Source: Arthrobacter woluwensis (GTDB lineage: Bacteria; Actinomycetota; Actinomycetes; Actinomycetales; Micrococcaceae). Taken from it: a DNA stretch of 64,000 nucleotides. Positions 39,815-51,318 of this stretch are shown in pieces. The stretch covers positions 1,240,001 through 1,304,000 of the forward strand of contig NZ_JAUSXR010000001.1 of the NCBI RefSeq assembly GCF_030816155.1, given 5' to 3'. The notes under the pieces are model-generated. The model saw nothing but the letters and a program-made list of their open reading frames with translations, had not been told where the DNA came from and did not search any database. Position numbers and translations under genes: made by a program. Every line of letters begins with the position of its first letter. Position 1 is the stretch's first letter.

Positions 39815-41638
39815 GTGGTGAGGACAGGTAAGACGAAACAGCGGGGGACCGCGCGACGCGTTCAGCTCCGGCTCCGCATCGGCCTGGGCATCATGCTCAC
39901 CCTGCTCCTGGTGGTGGGTGGCCAGCTCGTCCTCATCCAGGGTTTCGACGTCGGCGGGCTGGCCGAGGCCGCCCAGGCCAAGCGCTCCCGGACCATCGAG
40001 CTTCCCGCGCAGCGGGGTGCGATCGTCGACTCCAAGGGCACCGTTCTCGCGAATTCGATCATCCGCTATGACGTGGTGATCGATCCGAAGCAGAACACGG
40101 GCAAGGACAGCTTTTGGCGCACCGACCCCAAGGACCCCACCAAGGCGATCAAGATCAGCCGTGATCAGGGCCTCCAGGATCTCGCCGGACTGCTGAAGAT
40201 GCCGTACGAGGACGTCAAGAAGGCCGCCACCGGCACCTCGCAGTACAAGCTCCTCGCGCGCGGCGTGAAGCCCGAGACGGCCGACGCGATCCTCGAACTG
40301 GCCGTGCCCGGCGTCGTCACGCAGGGCACGAGCCAGCGTGTCTACCCGAACGGCGCGGTGGCCGGCGGGATCATCGGTTTCCTCAAGGACGGCAAGGACG
40401 GCATCGCCGGGATCGAGCAGACCCAGAACTCCGTGCTGACCGGCACCCCTGGATCCCGCAGCTTCGAGATGGGCGCCGACGGCCTCGTCATCCCGGTGGC
40501 GCCGGACCGCATCACCCCCGCCAAGAACGGCAAGACGATCAAGCTCACCATTGACAGCGATCTGCAGTACTACGCCCAGCAGGTCATTCAGACCCAGGTG
40601 AACAACCTGGGAGCCGAATGGGGCAGCGTCGTGGTGCAGGAAGTGAAGACCGGCAAGATCGTGGCCATGGCGGACACCAACACTCCGGATCCGAACAACC
40701 CCGGTGGTGTGGCGCCCGAGGACCGCGGCGTCCGTTCGGTCACGGCCGCGCTCGAACCTGGTTCGGTGGAGAAGCCCCTCGTGGCGGCCGCGCTGATCGA
40801 AGAGGGCAAGTCCAAGCCGATGGAGCAGTTCTCCATTCCCGGAAGCTACACGGTGAACGGTCAGACGTTCGAGGACTCCTTCGGTCACGAGACCTTCAAC
40901 CGCACGCTCGCAGGCATCCTCGGATGGTCGCTGAACACCGGCACCGTCATGGTCGGTCAGCGCCTGGACAAGCAGCAGCGTTACGACTGGCTCCGCCGCT
41001 TCGGCATTGGCCAGGCGCCCAACCTGCCCCTGCCCGGCGTGGCCGGCGGCATCCTGAGTACTCCGGACAAGTGGGACGGCCGCCAGGAGTTCACCGTCCT
41101 GTTCGGCCAGGGCGTCTCCCAGTCGGTGCTGCAGACGGTCATGGCGTACCAGAGCATCGCCAACGACGGCGTCATGCTGGAGCCGCGCCTCATCGACGGA
41201 TACATCAACGAGGACGGCACCGAGGAGAAGGCCCCCATGGGTCCCTCCCGCCAGGTGATCTCGAAGTCCACGGCGAAGCAGACGCGGGACATGCTCGAGA
41301 GCGTCACCACAGAGGGTGAGTGGAAGGACGCGGCCATCCCCGGGTACCGCGTGGGTGCCAAGACCGGCACCTCCGAATCGCCCTGTGACAATGGCCGGCC
41401 GGGCTTCTGCGGGTACACCGCGTCGATCGTCGGCATGGCTCCCATGGACAATCCCCAGTACATCGTGGAAGTCCTCGTGCAGCGTCCGAAGGACAAGATC
41501 TTCGGCATCGACGGCGCCGATATCTTCCGCTCGGTCATGAGTCAGACGCTCCGTACGAACAATGTCCCGCCGTCCACCGGCAAGCCCGTGCACATGGACC
41601 AGTACGGTCCCGGAGGCTCCTCCGGCAACGGCAAGTGA
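39815..41638 (+). CDS. ftsI: Peptidoglycan D,D-transpeptidase FtsI (PBP3, class B)
   Basis: A 607-residue septal transpeptidase. One N-terminal membrane helix (GIMLTLLLVVGGQLVLIQG) precedes the pedestal domain with RGAIVDSKGTVLA. The transpeptidase domain has SVEK (active Ser near residue 317), SLN and AKTGTSE. It crosslinks peptidoglycan at the septum together with FtsW. The start is uncertain: GTG 39815 or 39818 sits 7-10 nt after GAGAGGG, whereas the earlier GTG at 39800 has no good ribosome site. A small stem-loop (39781-39797) separates it from ftsL. Confidence 0.95.
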   Translation: MVRTGKTKQRGTARRVQLRLRIGLGIMLTLLLVVGGQLVLIQGFDVGGLAEAAQAKRSRTIELPAQRGAIVDSKGTVLANSIIRYDVVIDPKQNTGKDSFWRTDPKDPTKAIKISRDQGLQDLAGLLKMPYEDVKKAATGTSQYKLLARGVKPETADAILELAVPGVVTQGTSQRVYPNGAVAGGIIGFLKDGKDGIAGIEQTQNSVLTGTPGSRSFEMGADGLVIPVAPDRITPAKNGKTIKLTIDSDLQYYAQQVIQTQVNNLGAEWGSVVVQEVKTGKIVAMADTNTPDPNNPGGVAPEDRGVRSVTAALEPGSVEKPLVAAALIEEGKSKPMEQFSIPGSYTVNGQTFEDSFGHETFNRTLAGILGWSLNTGTVMVGQRLDKQQRYDWLRRFGIGQAPNLPLPGVAGGILSTPDKWDGRQEFTVLFGQGVSQSVLQTVMAYQSIANDGVMLEPRLIDGYINEDGTEEKAPMGPSRQVISKSTAKQTRDMLESVTTEGEWKDAAIPGYRVGAKTGTSESPCDNGRPGFCGYTASIVGMAPMDNPQYIVEVLVQRPKDKIFGIDGADIFRSVMSQTLRTNNVPPSTGKPVHMDQYGPGGSSGNGK

Positions 41639-41704
41639 CCCCGACCTTTTCCGGACCTCCGGCTCGAACCGGATCCACCGCAGCAGATCTTTTGGAGCAG
41701 ATAC

Positions 41705-43339
41705 GTGTCAGAGCATGAAGCCAACCCCGCGGACCGGTCGGGTGCCGGGCAGGAACGCAAGGCCCGGGTCTTCCGGCCGCAAACGCCTCCTGCCGTAGCA
41801 CTGGGCCGTCTGGCGGAGAGCCTCGGCCTGGACGCCGGGCCGCAGGCGGACGTGGTGGTCTCCGGAATCACCAACGACTCGCGGAGTGTCCTGCCCGGTG
41901 ATCTGTACGTCGCCCTTCCGGGCGCGCATCGGCATGGCGCTGATTTCTCGGCACAGGCCGTCGCGGACGGCGCCGTCGCCGTGCTCACGGATCAGGAAGG
42001 CGCCCGCCTGCTGGCGTGGGACACCACGGTGGAGAGCGTCCCGGTCCTGATCCATCCCGAGCCGCGCGCCGTCGTCGGGCAGCTGGCCGCCACGATCTAC
42101 GAGAACGGGCCTCAGGACGGCCTGCGGCGCTTCGGCGTGACCGGGACCAACGGCAAGACGACCACGTCCTACTTCGTCAACGCGCTGCTTCGCGGGCTCG
42201 GCGTTGTTCCCGGACTGATCGGGACCATCGAGATCCTCGCGGGTGACGAGGCGATCCCGAGCGTGCTGACCACGCCCGAATCCAGTGATGTGCAGGCGCT
42301 CATGGCGCGCATGCGGCAGCACGGCCTCGGTGCGGTGACCATGGAGGTGTCCTCCCACGCTCTGCAGTTCCATCGCGTGGACGGGGTCCTGTTCGACGTC
42401 GCCGGCTTCACCAACCTGACCCAGGACCACTTGGACCTGCACGGCAGCATGGAGGAGTACTTCGCCACGAAGGGACTGCTCTTCACTCCCGAACATGCCG
42501 CCGCCGGCGTCGTGATCGTCGACGACGAGTGGGGCCGCCGCTTCGCCGACGAGAGCCGCATCCCCGTGACGCGCCTCGCTGTCAGTCCCGACGTCGCCAC
42601 CGACGCTGATTGGACCGTGCGGGACGTCGTCAGCCACGGGGCGCTGGGTTCCGAGTTCGCGCTGCACGGCCCCGACGGCGCCGTGCTCCGGGCCCGCGTC
42701 CCGCTGCCCGGTGGGTTCAACGTGGCCAACGCCGCCCTCGCGATCGTGATGGTGCTGCGTTCCGGCGTCTCCGTGGAGGAGATGGCGGGAGTGCTCGCCG
42801 GTGGAGACCCGCTGTCCGTCCAGGTCCCCGGCCGCATGCAGGTGGTGGCCACTGAGCCCCGCGCGATCGTCGACTTCGCCCACAATCCCGACGCCCTGGA
42901 ACGGGCCCTGCAGGCGGTCCGCTCGCCCGACGGCACGGGCAAGGTGATCGTCGTCTTCGGCGCCACCGGGGAGCGCGACGCCGGTAAGCGGCCGATCATG
43001 GGCGCCACCGCCGTGCGGGGCGCGGACGTGGTGATCGTCACCGATGACGACCCCCATGACGAGGACCCCGCGGGCATCCGCTCCGAGGTCATCGCAGGAG
43101 CCTTCCAGGCCCGGGATCAGGAGCGTCCCGACGTCCTCGTGGAGGAGTCCTTCCCGCGCGACGAGGCGATCCGCAGGGCTGTGGAGCTCGCGGGACCGCA
43201 GGACACGATCCTCGTGGCCGGACGTGGCCATGAGGTCTGGCAGGAGGTCAAGGGCGTGAACATCGCGCTCGATGACCGGGAGGAACTCCGGGCCGCTCTG
43301 GCGGCGCGTGGATTCCGCGATTCGACGACGAACGACTAG
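41705..43339 (+). CDS. murE: UDP-MurNAc-tripeptide synthetase MurE (probably L-lysine-adding)
   Basis: A 544-residue Mur ligase that adds the third residue to UDP-MurNAc-L-Ala-D-Glu. ATP site [14 protein letters not shown] is near residue 145; the carbamylated-Lys region is near HLDLHGSMEEYFATKG; ADP-side motif FGATGERDAGKRP. The substrate-selecting motif is DDPHDEDP, not DNPR of the meso-DAP enzymes. With the likely Micrococcaceae origin this points to L-Lys. GGAGCAG precedes the GTG start. It has a 40-residue N-terminal extension. It is followed by murF after 13 bp. Confidence 0.95.
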   Translation: MSEHEANPADRSGAGQERKARVFRPQTPPAVALGRLAESLGLDAGPQADVVVSGITNDSRSVLPGDLYVALPGAHRHGADFSAQAVADGAVAVLTDQEGARLLAWDTTVESVPVLIHPEPRAVVGQLAATIYENGPQDGLRRFGVTGTNGKTTTSYFVNALLRGLGVVPGLIGTIEILAGDEAIPSVLTTPESSDVQALMARMRQHGLGAVTMEVSSHALQFHRVDGVLFDVAGFTNLTQDHLDLHGSMEEYFATKGLLFTPEHAAAGVVIVDDEWGRRFADESRIPVTRLAVSPDVATDADWTVRDVVSHGALGSEFALHGPDGAVLRARVPLPGGFNVANAALAIVMVLRSGVSVEEMAGVLAGGDPLSVQVPGRMQVVATEPRAIVDFAHNPDALERALQAVRSPDGTGKVIVVFGATGERDAGKRPIMGATAVRGADVVIVTDDDPHDEDPAGIRSEVIAGAFQARDQERPDVLVEESFPRDEAIRRAVELAGPQDTILVAGRGHEVWQEVKGVNIALDDREELRAALAARGFRDSTTND

Positions 43340-43352
43340 GCTCCTACACGAG

Positions 43353-44854
43353 ATGATTGACTTCACAGCGGCTGAAATCGCCCAGATCACGGGCGGCGAA
43401 CTGGCCGCCAATCCCCATCTGACACCGGCGTCCGTCGTCACCGACTCACGGGAGGCGGGCCCTGGTTCGCTGTACGTGGCGAAGGCGGGTGAACAGGCCG
43501 ATGGGCACGACTTCATCGCCTCCGCGTTCGCCGCCGGAGCGGTCCTGACCCTCGCCGAACGGCTCGTGACCGACGGGGACGGACTCCCGTACCCGAGCGT
43601 GATCGTCCCGGACGCCGTCCTCGCCATGGGCGCGCTGGCCGCGGCCGCCGTCGAGCGCATCCGGCAGGCCCGCGAGCAGCGCGGCGACGAGTTCTCCGTG
43701 GTCGGCATCACCGGCTCCGCGGGCAAGACCACCACCAAGGACCTGCTGGCGGGCATCCTGTCGGTCCAGGGTCCCACCGTGGCGCCGCAGGGTTCCTACA
43801 ACGGTGAGGTGGGCGTCCCCCTCACGGTCTTCCAGGCCACCGTGGACACGCGGTACCTCGTGATCGAGATGGGCGCCACGGGCATCGGCCACATCGAATA
43901 CTTGTGCGGCATGGTCCGCCCGGAGGTCGGCGTGGTCCTCTGTGTCGGAACGGCCCACGCGGGCGAGTTCGGCGGCGTGGAGAACACATCGCGATCGCCA
44001 AGGGCGAGCTCGCCGAGGCGATCCCCGCGGACGGCACCGTCATCCTCAACCTCGACGACCACCGCGTCGCCGCCATGCGGGACCGCGCCATGGCGCCCGT
44101 CCTGGGCTTCAGCGCGGACGGCTCCGCCGCTGCCGGCCTCCGGGCCGAGAACCTCACACTGGACGACGCCGGCCAGCCGGTGTTCGACCTGCACTTCCCG
44201 GACGGGTCCTCCCACCGGGTCACGTCCCGGCTGATCGGGCTCCACCACGTGAACAACCTCTTGGCCGCGGCGGCCGCCGCCTTCGCCCTGGGCGTCCGGC
44301 CGGAGGACATCGCCGCGTCGCTCAGCGCCCAGAAGGCCTCGAGCCGCTGGCGCATGGAGCGCACCGAGCGCCCCGACGGCGTCACGGTGATCAACGACGC
44401 GTACAACGCCAATCCCGAGTCGATGCGTGCCGCGCTGAAGACGCTCGCCCAGCTGGGCCGGGAGCGCCGGACCTGGGCCGTGCTCGGCGCCATGCTGGAA
44501 CTCGGCGAGGACTCGATCCGCGAGCACACCGCCGTCGGCACCCAGGTGGTGCGCCTGAACATCGACCAGCTCCTGGTGGTCGGGCAGGAGGCGCGCGCAC
44601 TCTACATCTCCGCCATCAACGAGGGCTCGTGGGGGAGTGAGGCGCTCTTCGCCGCGGACCTCGACGAGGCCGAGGCGATCCTCGCCGAGCAGTTGCTCCC
44701 GGGCGATCTGGTGCTCTTCAAATCGTCGAATGGCGTTGGGCTGAGGCATCTGGGTGATCGGATAGCATTACGTGGACAGGCCACTTCCGCTGCGCCCGCG
44801 TCCGCCTCGACGCATGGACCGACGCTCGGCGGGGAAGGGAGCGAACAGCTGTGA
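43353..44854 (+). CDS. murF: UDP-MurNAc-tripeptide-D-Ala-D-Ala ligase MurF (frameshifted)
   Basis: About 500 residues if repaired. The first frame holds [15 protein letters not shown], the ATP site [15 protein letters not shown], and runs to [11 protein letters not shown]. The frame then breaks between about 43977 and 43992. The second frame continues [31 protein letters not shown] and the C-terminal ligase domain. One missing base (for example a G in GTGGAG) or two extra bases (AC) would explain it. Since murF is essential, a sequence error is the likeliest cause. MurF completes the UDP-MurNAc pentapeptide. Its stop overlaps mraY by GTGA. Confidence 0.9.
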
Positions 44855-45957
44855 TTGCCCTGTTGACCGGCGCTGGAATAGCGCTCCTGTTCTCCCTGGT
44901 GGGGACTCCTGCCTTCATCCGTCTTCTCGTGAAGCGCGGCTACGGCCAGATCATCCGCGACGACGGACCCACCTCGCACCACACCAAGCGCGGCACCCCG
45001 ACCATGGGCGGCGCCGTGTGGGTCGTCTCCGTGGTCCTCGCCTACTTCCTGACCCATCTGCTGATGTGGATCATGAACCCGCACACGAGCGGTCCGACGG
45101 CGTCGGGCCTGCTCCTGCTCGGCCTGACCGTGGGCATGGGCCTCGTCGGGTTCCTCGATGACTTCAAGAAGATCTCCCGGCAGCAGAGCCTGGGCCTGAC
45201 ACCCAAGGGCAAGCTCATCCTGCAAGGGGTGGTGGGCATCAGCTTCGCGCTGCTCGCCCTGGCGTTCCCGGACGAGAACGGCCTGACCCCGGCGTCCTAC
45301 AACATCTCCCTGGTCCGCGACATCCCCTGGCTGAACCTGGCCTTCGGAGGGACCGTGGTCGGCGCCGTGCTGTTCGTGATCTGGTCCAACTTCCTGGTCA
45401 CCGCCGCGTCCAACGGCGTGAACCTCACGGACGGCCTCGACGGTCTGGCGTCCGGCGCCGCCATCATGGTCTTCGGCGCCTACATCCTCATCGGCATCTG
45501 GCAGCGCAAGTACGCCTGCCCCGTCGTCGATCCGGGCGTGCCGTGTTACGAGGTGCGTGACCCGCTGGACCTGAGCATCCTCGCGGCCATCATGAGCGCC
45601 GCGCTGGTGGGCTTCCTGTGGTGGAACACCAAACCCGCCAAGATCTTCATGGGTGACACGGGCTCCCTGGCCATCGGCGCCGCCGTCGCCGGCTTCGCCA
45701 TCCTCACCCGCACCGAACTGCTGCTCGCCCTCATCGGCGGCCTGTTCGTCATCATCTCCCTCTCGGTCATCCTGCAGGTGGGTTACTTCAAGCTCAGCGG
45801 CGGCAAGCGCATCTTCAAGATGGCACCGCTGCAGCACCACTTCGAGCTCAAGGGCTGGCAGGAGACCACGGTGGTGGTCCGCTTCTGGATCCTCGCCGGT
45901 CTCTTCGTGGGTCTGGGTCTGTGCGTGTTCTACGCGGATTGGCTGAGTGCCCCGTGA
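44851..45957 (+). CDS. mraY: Phospho-MurNAc-pentapeptide transferase MraY
   Basis: A 368-residue membrane enzyme with about 10 helices that makes lipid I from UDP-MurNAc-pentapeptide and undecaprenyl phosphate. Catalytic motifs: GTPTMGG near residue 48, GFLDDFKKI with the Asp pair near residue 98, [10 protein letters not shown] near residue 190, FMGDTGSLA near residue 267 and the His-rich [11 protein letters not shown] near residue 327. It starts with GTG overlapping the murF stop by 4 bp and ends overlapping the murD start by 4 bp, so it is coupled on both sides. Confidence 0.98.
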   Translation: MIALLTGAGIALLFSLVGTPAFIRLLVKRGYGQIIRDDGPTSHHTKRGTPTMGGAVWVVSVVLAYFLTHLLMWIMNPHTSGPTASGLLLLGLTVGMGLVGFLDDFKKISRQQSLGLTPKGKLILQGVVGISFALLALAFPDENGLTPASYNISLVRDIPWLNLAFGGTVVGAVLFVIWSNFLVTAASNGVNLTDGLDGLASGAAIMVFGAYILIGIWQRKYACPVVDPGVPCYEVRDPLDLSILAAIMSAALVGFLWWNTKPAKIFMGDTGSLAIGAAVAGFAILTRTELLLALIGGLFVIISLSVILQVGYFKLSGGKRIFKMAPLQHHFELKGWQETTVVVRFWILAGLFVGLGLCVFYADWLSAP

Positions 45958-47486
45958 CGGCAGTACAGAATCCGGCACTGGCCGAGCGCCTCGACTCCCT
46001 GCGCTCCTGGGACGCCGACTGGTCCGGGCTGCGCGTGGTCGTGACCGGCATCGGGGTCTCCGGCTTCGCCGCCGCGGACACGCTCATCGAACTCGGAGCC
46101 CAGGTGGTGGTGGTCGACTCGGCCACCTCGGACACCGCGCGGGCCCAGGCCGACACCCTCAAGATCGTCGGCGCCGTGGACGTGCTGCTCGGCCCGGATG
46201 CCGTGGAGCACCTGCCACTCGTCAACGGTGAGGCGGCGGAACTCGTGGTCACCTCTCCCGGCTGGCGGCCCGATCAGGCACTGCTGGCCGAAGCGGCCCG
46301 CCGCCATGTGGCGGTCTGGGGCGACATCGAGCTCGCCTGGCGCGTCTCGGTCCGTGAAGGCCGTAAGACCCCCGAGTGGGTCGCGATCACCGGCACCAAC
46401 GGCAAGACCACCACGGTCGGCATGACCGAGTCCATCCTGCAGGCCGCCGGGCTCAAAGCCATCGCGGTCGGCAATGTCGGCACTCCCGTGCTGGACGCGC
46501 TGCGCGATCCGGTCGAGTACGACGTGTTCGCCGTGGAGCTCTCCAGCTTCCAGCTGCACTGGAGCGAGTCGCTGTCGCCTCTGGCGAGCGTCTGCCTCAA
46601 TGTGGCCGAGGACCATGTGGACTGGCACGGCTCGTACGAGTCGTATCTGGCCGACAAGGCCAAGATCTACCGCAACACCAAGGTCGCCGCGGTCTACAAC
46701 GCCGAGCAGCGGGAGACCGAGGCGATGGTGGAGGAGGCCGACGTCGTCGAGGGCTGCCGTGCGATCGCCTTCACCACCGGTTCGCCCGGGCTGAGCATGC
46801 TCGGCGTGGTCGAGGACCTTCTGGTGGACCGCGCCTTCATCGAGGAGCGCCGGAACTCCGCCCAGGAGCTGGCATCGCTGGCCGATCTGGGCCCGGTGGC
46901 GCCCCGCCACATGGTGGCCAACGCCCTGGCGGCGGCCGCACTGGCCCGCGCGGCCGGCGTCGCGCCCGAAGCGGTCCGCAAGGGTCTGCAGGACTACCTG
47001 CCCGGCAGCCATCGCATCCAGGCGGTGGCCAAGCAGGACGGGATCCTCTGGATCAACGACTCCAAGGCCACCAATCCGCATGCCGCGGACGCCGCCCTCT
47101 CCTCGTTCAAGAACGTCATCTGGATCGCCGGAGGCCTGGCCAAGGGCGTCCAGTACGACGAACTCGTGCTGGCTCACCGTGACCGCCTCAAGGCAGTGGT
47201 CCTGATCGGCGCCGAAAGCCGCGAGCTGCGCGAGGCCCTCGCACGCCAGAGTCCGGACACCCCGGTCCTGGACACCCTGGACCACGCCGCGGCCGACGAC
47301 GGCGACTCCGCCATGCGCCGTGCCGTCACCATGGCGCGGGGCCAGGCGGCCTCGGGGGACACCGTCCTGCTCGCTCCCGCCTCCGCCTCCATGGATCAAT
47401 TCGTTTCCTATGCCCACCGCGGCCAGGCCTTCATCGACGCGGTCCGCGACGTCGTTCTCGGTCAGGCGGGCGAAACCGAGGAGTAG
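45954..47486 (+). CDS. murD: UDP-MurNAc-L-alanine:D-glutamate ligase MurD
   Basis: A 510-residue cytoplasmic Mur ligase that adds D-Glu. The N-terminal domain has [17 protein letters not shown], the central ATP site is [14 protein letters not shown] near residue 144, followed by [31 protein letters not shown] with the modified Lys, and [11 protein letters not shown] near residue 365. The GTG at 45954 overlaps the mraY stop by 4 bp; the frame extends upstream but only into mraY. ftsW follows after 3 bp. Confidence 0.97.
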   Translation: MTAVQNPALAERLDSLRSWDADWSGLRVVVTGIGVSGFAAADTLIELGAQVVVVDSATSDTARAQADTLKIVGAVDVLLGPDAVEHLPLVNGEAAELVVTSPGWRPDQALLAEAARRHVAVWGDIELAWRVSVREGRKTPEWVAITGTNGKTTTVGMTESILQAAGLKAIAVGNVGTPVLDALRDPVEYDVFAVELSSFQLHWSESLSPLASVCLNVAEDHVDWHGSYESYLADKAKIYRNTKVAAVYNAEQRETEAMVEEADVVEGCRAIAFTTGSPGLSMLGVVEDLLVDRAFIEERRNSAQELASLADLGPVAPRHMVANALAAAALARAAGVAPEAVRKGLQDYLPGSHRIQAVAKQDGILWINDSKATNPHAADAALSSFKNVIWIAGGLAKGVQYDELVLAHRDRLKAVVLIGAESRELREALARQSPDTPVLDTLDHAAADDGDSAMRRAVTMARGQAASGDTVLLAPASASMDQFVSYAHRGQAFIDAVRDVVLGQAGETEE

Positions 47487-47489
47487 GCC

Positions 47490-48830
47490 GTGCAGAACAC
47501 GCCTCAGCAAGCCACCGGGTGGTGGCCCCGCGTCCGCAACGGCCTGGACACCTTGTTCCGGCGGATCGAAGGACGCGGCGCCGCCAGCAACTCGGCGTAT
47601 TACCTGATCCTCGGATCGACCATCGCCCTGACCGCCATCGGCATCCTCATGGTCGTCTCGGCCTCCAGCGTGGAGTCGATCGCCCAGGGGGAGTCCCCGT
47701 ACGCGAACGGCCTCAAGCAGGGCGTGGTGGGCGTGCTCGGGTTCGTCGTCATGATGGTGATCTCGCGCAGCAATGTGAGGTTCTGGCACCGGATCGCATG
47801 GCCCGCCTACTTCCTGGCCGTCGGCCTCCTGCTGGCGCTCTTCGTGATCGGCACCAAGGTGAACGGCAACCTGAACTGGATCAACATCGGCGGGTTCTCC
47901 TTGCAGCCCTCCGAGGCCGCCAAGCTCGCCATGGCGGTCTGGCTGGCCCATGTGCTCTTCCGCAAGGAGAAGCTGCTGGATCAGTGGAAGCACGTCTACA
48001 TCCCGGCGGTGATCTTCGGCGGCGTGATCGTGGGCATCGTGATGGTGCAGCATGACCTCGGCACCGCCTTGATCCTGATGTCGATCCTCTTCTCGGCACT
48101 GTTCTTCGCCGGGGTGAACTTCCGCATCCTGGGCGGCTTCGGACTCCTCCTGATCGGCCTCGCCGGAATGGCGGCCCTGACGAGCGGCAACCGCATGTGC
48201 CGTGTCACCACCTGGGTGACGGGCCAGGCGTGCAGCGAGGACTACGACTCCGCGTACCAGAGCACGAACGGACTCTTCGGACTGGCGTCCGGCGGTCTGC
48301 TCGGCACGGGTCTGGGCCAGAGCCGCCAGAAGTACTCCTGGATCCCCGAGGCCCACAACGACTTCATCTTCGCCATCATCGGCGAGGAGCTGGGCCTGGT
48401 GGGCGCGGTCGTGGTCCTCGTGCTGTTCGCGGTGCTCGGCATCAACATCTACCGCGTGGTCATCCGCCAGGAGCAGTTGTTCCACCGGGTGCTCGGCGGC
48501 TCCATCATGGTCTGGATCCTCGGACAGGCCACGGTGAACATGGCGATGGTGACCGGCCTCCTCCCGGTCATCGGCGTTCCGCTTCCGTTGATCTCGTACG
48601 GCGGTTCGGCGCTCCTGATGACCCTCATCGCCATCGGCGTGGTGCTCTCCCTCGCCCGGGACTCGGATCAGTCGCCGAGCACCAAGGGCAAGGGCGTGAC
48701 CGGAAGCTCCGGCCCGGCGCGGAAGGGGCTCCGCCTGCCGGCCCGGCCCGGGAAGCCCAAGCCCCGCACCACCAGGAAGCCCACCACCGACCGAGCGTCC
48801 CGCACACAGGAAAGAGTCTCCCGATCGTGA
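47490..48830 (+). CDS. ftsW: Septal peptidoglycan glycosyltransferase FtsW
   Basis: A 446-residue SEDS-family membrane protein with about 10 helices, which polymerises lipid II at the septum together with FtsI. Family motifs: [16 protein letters not shown] near residue 115, [19 protein letters not shown] with the catalytic Asp region near residue 185, and SYGGSALLM near residue 370. The cytoplasmic tail of 65 residues is Lys/Arg/Ser/Pro-rich and probably disordered. The stop overlaps the murG GTG start by 4 bp. Confidence 0.96.
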   Translation: MQNTPQQATGWWPRVRNGLDTLFRRIEGRGAASNSAYYLILGSTIALTAIGILMVVSASSVESIAQGESPYANGLKQGVVGVLGFVVMMVISRSNVRFWHRIAWPAYFLAVGLLLALFVIGTKVNGNLNWINIGGFSLQPSEAAKLAMAVWLAHVLFRKEKLLDQWKHVYIPAVIFGGVIVGIVMVQHDLGTALILMSILFSALFFAGVNFRILGGFGLLLIGLAGMAALTSGNRMCRVTTWVTGQACSEDYDSAYQSTNGLFGLASGGLLGTGLGQSRQKYSWIPEAHNDFIFAIIGEELGLVGAVVVLVLFAVLGINIYRVVIRQEQLFHRVLGGSIMVWILGQATVNMAMVTGLLPVIGVPLPLISYGGSALLMTLIAIGVVLSLARDSDQSPSTKGKGVTGSSGPARKGLRLPARPGKPKPRTTRKPTTDRASRTQERVSRS

Positions 48831-49930
48831 ACACCCCGTCGTCCTTGTCCGTGGTCATCGCCGGCGGCGGCACCACAGGGCACATCAGCCCCATGCTCGC
48901 GGTGGCCGACGCCCTGAGGGCACGTCTTCCGGAGGCCCGGGTGGTGGCGGTCGGGACGGCCACCGGGATGGAGACCCGGCTGGTCCCGGCAGCCGGGTAT
49001 GAGCTGAAGACCATCGACCGCGTGCCCCTGCCCCGGAAGCCGTCGGCCGATCTGCTGCGTCTGCCGGGCCGTCTGCTCGGCGCCGTGAAACAGGCGCGTG
49101 CCGTCCTGCGTGACGCGGAGGCGGATGTGCTGTTCGGCGTCGGCGGCTATGTGTGCACCCCGATGTATCTCGCCGCGCGTCAGCTGGGCATCCCCGTGGT
49201 GGTTCACGAAGCCAATGTGCGTCCGGGCCTGGCGAACCGCGTGGGCGCGATGTTCGCGGCCGCCACCGGGACGGCGTTCCGGGAGACCCGGCTCAAGGGA
49301 TCCCGCCACGTCGGCATGCCGATGCGCCGGCAGATCGCCCAGCTGGACCGCGAGTCCGCCCGGGCCGCCGCGCGGGAGGCGCTCGGCCTCGACCAGGACC
49401 GCCCGACGCTGATCGTGACCGGAGGGTCCTCCGGGGCGCAGAGCATCAACACCGTGATCTCGCGGAGCCTTCCCGCCCTGGCCGCGGCGGGGATCCAGAC
49501 GCTCCACATCACCGGCCGGGGGAAGTCCGTCCTGGACGCCTCGGGCGCGCCCCTCACCGCGGAGGGGTACCGCCAGGTCGAGTACGTGGACGGCATGGAG
49601 AACGTGTACGCCGCGGCGGATCTGCTGCTGTGCCGCAGCGGCGCCGGGACGGTGTGCGAGGTGTCCGCGGTCGGAGTGCCGGCCGTGTTCGTGCCGCTGC
49701 CGATCGGCAACGGTGAGCAGGCGCTCAACGCCGCGGGACTCGTCGACGCCGGAGGCGCCCTGCTGGTGAAGGACGCAGACCTGAACACCGTGTACCTCGA
49801 AGGCACGGTCATCCCGCTCGTGCAGGATGCGGAGACGCTGCGAGCCATGGCCGCGGTGGCGCGACAGCAGGGCATCCGCGATGCGGACGAACGTGTGACA
49901 GACATGATGGTGGAGGCAGCACGAGTATGA
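48827..49930 (+). CDS. murG: UDP-GlcNAc:lipid I transferase MurG
   Basis: A 367-residue GT28 glycosyltransferase that adds GlcNAc to lipid I, making lipid II on the inner face of the membrane. The glycine-rich loop [15 protein letters not shown] lies at the N-terminus, FGVGGYVC is the second, and the UDP-GlcNAc site includes [12 protein letters not shown] and [24 protein letters not shown]. It starts with GTG in a GTGA overlap with ftsW and ends in an ATGA overlap with murC. Length is normal. Confidence 0.97.
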   Translation: MNTPSSLSVVIAGGGTTGHISPMLAVADALRARLPEARVVAVGTATGMETRLVPAAGYELKTIDRVPLPRKPSADLLRLPGRLLGAVKQARAVLRDAEADVLFGVGGYVCTPMYLAARQLGIPVVVHEANVRPGLANRVGAMFAAATGTAFRETRLKGSRHVGMPMRRQIAQLDRESARAAAREALGLDQDRPTLIVTGGSSGAQSINTVISRSLPALAAAGIQTLHITGRGKSVLDASGAPLTAEGYRQVEYVDGMENVYAAADLLLCRSGAGTVCEVSAVGVPAVFVPLPIGNGEQALNAAGLVDAGGALLVKDADLNTVYLEGTVIPLVQDAETLRAMAAVARQQGIRDADERVTDMMVEAARV

Positions 49931-51318
49931 GTACCCCTGACCTGAGCTTTGCAGGCACGCCGGTGGAGCAGCCGGTGCATTTCATCGGCATCGGCGGTGT
50001 CGGCATGTCCGCCGTCGCCCGCATCATGGTGGCCCGTGGCGTCGCCGTGTCCGGTTCGGACGCCAAGGACCTTCCCGTGATGCGGGACCTGGAGGCGCAG
50101 GGCGCCCGGATCGCCGTCGGCTATGACGCCGCGAACTTGGGCGACGCCCGCGCCGTGGTGGCGGGCTCCGCCATCCGTGCCGACAACCCGGAGCTTCTGG
50201 CCGCGCGGGAGGCGGGACTGCCCGTGCTGCACCGTTCCCAGGCGCTGGCCGCGCTCATGGGGCAGGACCGCGTGGTCACGGTGGCCGGCACGCATGGCAA
50301 GACCACGACCACGTCGATGATCACGGTCCTTCTCAAGGGCATCGGGCTGGATCCGAGCTACGCGATCGGCGCTGCGGTCCCGGCGCTCGGCGTCAATGCG
50401 GCGAGTGGCGCGGACGACGTGTTCGTGGCCGAGGCCGATGAGTCGGACGGCTCCTTCCTGAACTACACGCCGCGCATCGCCGTGGTCACCAATGTCGAGG
50501 CGGACCACCTCGACCACTACGGCACGGCCGAGGCCGTGTACCAGGCGTTCGACGACTTCGCGGCACTGCTGCCCGCGGACGGCCTGCTGGTGGTCTGCGC
50601 GGACGACGACGGCGCCGCCGCCCTGGCGGACCGCGTCACCGCGCGGGGCAGCACCCGGGTCCTGCGCTACGGCGCGTCGGAGCGGGCCGAGCTGCGCCTG
50701 CTCGGCACGGATCGGGCCCCGTCGGTGCGCGTGGGGGAGCAGGAGTTCCCGCTCGAGCTCGCCGTCCCGGGCCGGCACAATCAGCTGAACGCGCTGGCAG
50801 CCCTCGGCGTCGCGCTGGAGCTGGGCATCAACGCCGAGGATGCGCTGCAGGCCCTGAAGGGATTCCGTGGCGCCGCCCGCCGCTTCGAGTTCAAGGGCGA
50901 GGCCCGCGGGGTGAAGGTGTATGACGATTACGCCCACCACCCGACGGAGGTCCGTGCGGCGCTCACTGCCGCCAGGAGCGTCGCGGGGGAGCACCGCCTG
51001 CACGTCCTCTTCCAGCCGCACCTGTTCTCCCGCACCCGGGAATTCGCGCAGGAGTTCGCGGACAGCCTGCGACTGGCGGACACCGCGGTGGTGCTGGACA
51101 TCTATCCGGCCCGTGAGGACCCCATCGAAGGCGTCACCAGCCACCTGATCACCGATCCGCTGGGCACCGAGCCGAGCGCCGCGGGCGCCCCTGCGCTCGG
51201 GGCGCTCCTGGCGACGGCCGAGGAGGGTGACATCGTCCTGACGGTCGGCGCCGGCGACGTGACCGCCTACGGTGATCAGATCCTCGAGGCGCTGTCCGCG
51301 AAGGATTCTGATGGCTGA
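49927..51318 (+). CDS. murC: UDP-MurNAc:L-alanine ligase MurC
   Basis: A 463-residue Mur ligase that adds the first residue (L-Ala) to UDP-MurNAc. It shows [15 protein letters not shown] near residue 19, ATP site [13 protein letters not shown] near residue 118, [22 protein letters not shown], and the C-terminal [11 protein letters not shown] near residue 335. No MurB or Ddl gene follows, unlike some dcw clusters. It overlaps murG by 4 bp and ftsQ by 8 bp. Confidence 0.97.
   Translation: MSTPDLSFAGTPVEQPVHFIGIGGVGMSAVARIMVARGVAVSGSDAKDLPVMRDLEAQGARIAVGYDAANLGDARAVVAGSAIRADNPELLAAREAGLPVLHRSQALAALMGQDRVVTVAGTHGKTTTTSMITVLLKGIGLDPSYAIGAAVPALGVNAASGADDVFVAEADESDGSFLNYTPRIAVVTNVEADHLDHYGTAEAVYQAFDDFAALLPADGLLVVCADDDGAAALADRVTARGSTRVLRYGASERAELRLLGTDRAPSVRVGEQEFPLELAVPGRHNQLNALAALGVALELGINAEDALQALKGFRGAARRFEFKGEARGVKVYDDYAHHPTEVRAALTAARSVAGEHRLHVLFQPHLFSRTREFAQEFADSLRLADTAVVLDIYPAREDPIEGVTSHLITDPLGTEPSAAGAPALGALLATAEEGDIVLTVGAGDVTAYGDQILEALSAKDSDG

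Noticed and set aside
45930..48485. 851-codon antisense frame across murD and ftsW
   Set aside because: Shadow of two overlapping, well-recognised genes.
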